Below are positions 5,819 through 5,860 of a stretch of DNA of 5,860 nucleotides, piece after piece. Position numbers and translations under genes: made by a program. Source of the DNA: an uncultured cyanobacterium (GTDB taxonomy: Bacteria; Cyanobacteriota; Vampirovibrionia; Gastranaerophilales; Gastranaerophilaceae); NCBI GenBank assembly GCA_947073895.1, contig CAMTNN010000104.1:1-5860 (forward strand). The letters run 5' to 3'. Numbering within the stretch: position 1 is the first letter of the stretch; each line of letters starts with the position of its first letter. The notes under the pieces are model-generated. The model had not been told where the DNA came from and did no database searches. It saw only the letters and a program-made list of their open reading frames with translations.

Positions 5819-5860
5819 GCAATTGGGAAAGTGTTTAGTTTTATTGGGGTTTGTTGCCTC

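Noticed and set aside
5731..5860. Search for a small RNA, riboswitch or tRNA in the leader right of the M29 gene
   Set aside because: No cloverleaf, conserved riboswitch core or stable G-C hairpin is visible; the sequence is plain AT-rich leader, and the window ends before the next gene.

Overview
The window is AT-rich, densely packed bacterial DNA with Shine-Dalgarno-led genes and short intergenic gaps. The most likely source is a gut-type member of the non-photosynthetic cyanobacterial relatives (Candidatus Gastranaerophilales / Melainabacteria). This rests on the AT-rich coding style, the Asn-rich N-terminal leader ending in a V-Q-F-G motif on the large peptidase, and the small Asn/Ser/Pro-Phe-rich protein at the left edge. 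The assignment is an inference from recalled sequence style and is not proven; other AT-rich Gram-negative gut lineages are possible.

Layout, left to right: (1) 82-336 (+), a small low-complexity protein with NPF repeats, unknown function. (2) A bidirectional terminator at 356-388 separates it from the convergent gene 394-924 (-), a maltose/galactoside O-acetyltransferase-type hexapeptide enzyme. (3) A hairpin at 939-969 terminates the next gene, 974-1816 (-), a secreted M48-type zinc metalloprotease; the same stretch contains a possible promoter for the acetyltransferase. (4) A divergent promoter region (about 1823-1890) serves the M48 gene leftward and the lrgA-lrgB pair rightward (1891-2277 and 2274-2954, overlapping by 4 bases). 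(5) lrgB abuts, end to end and with no gap, a family 2 glycosyltransferase (2955-3815, -). (6) Upstream of that gene lie a promoter and a 6-bp-arm inverted repeat, then a large M29-type aminopeptidase (3938-5701, -) with an unusual N-terminal extension. The last 159 bases are its non-coding leader.

The genes do not form one pathway. They look like ordinary chromosomal genes in mostly single-gene transcription units: envelope or extracytoplasmic protein handling (M48), small-metabolite or holin-like membrane transport (LrgAB), surface glycan assembly (glycosyltransferase, possibly with the O-acetyltransferase), and peptide degradation (M29). No mobile element, CRISPR array, tRNA or rRNA was seen. 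The most notable points are the M29 enzyme, whose N-terminal module appears duplicated, and two genes (924 and 1891) whose best promoters would start transcription exactly at the initiation codon and which lack a Shine-Dalgarno sequence. No clearly new multi-gene system was found.
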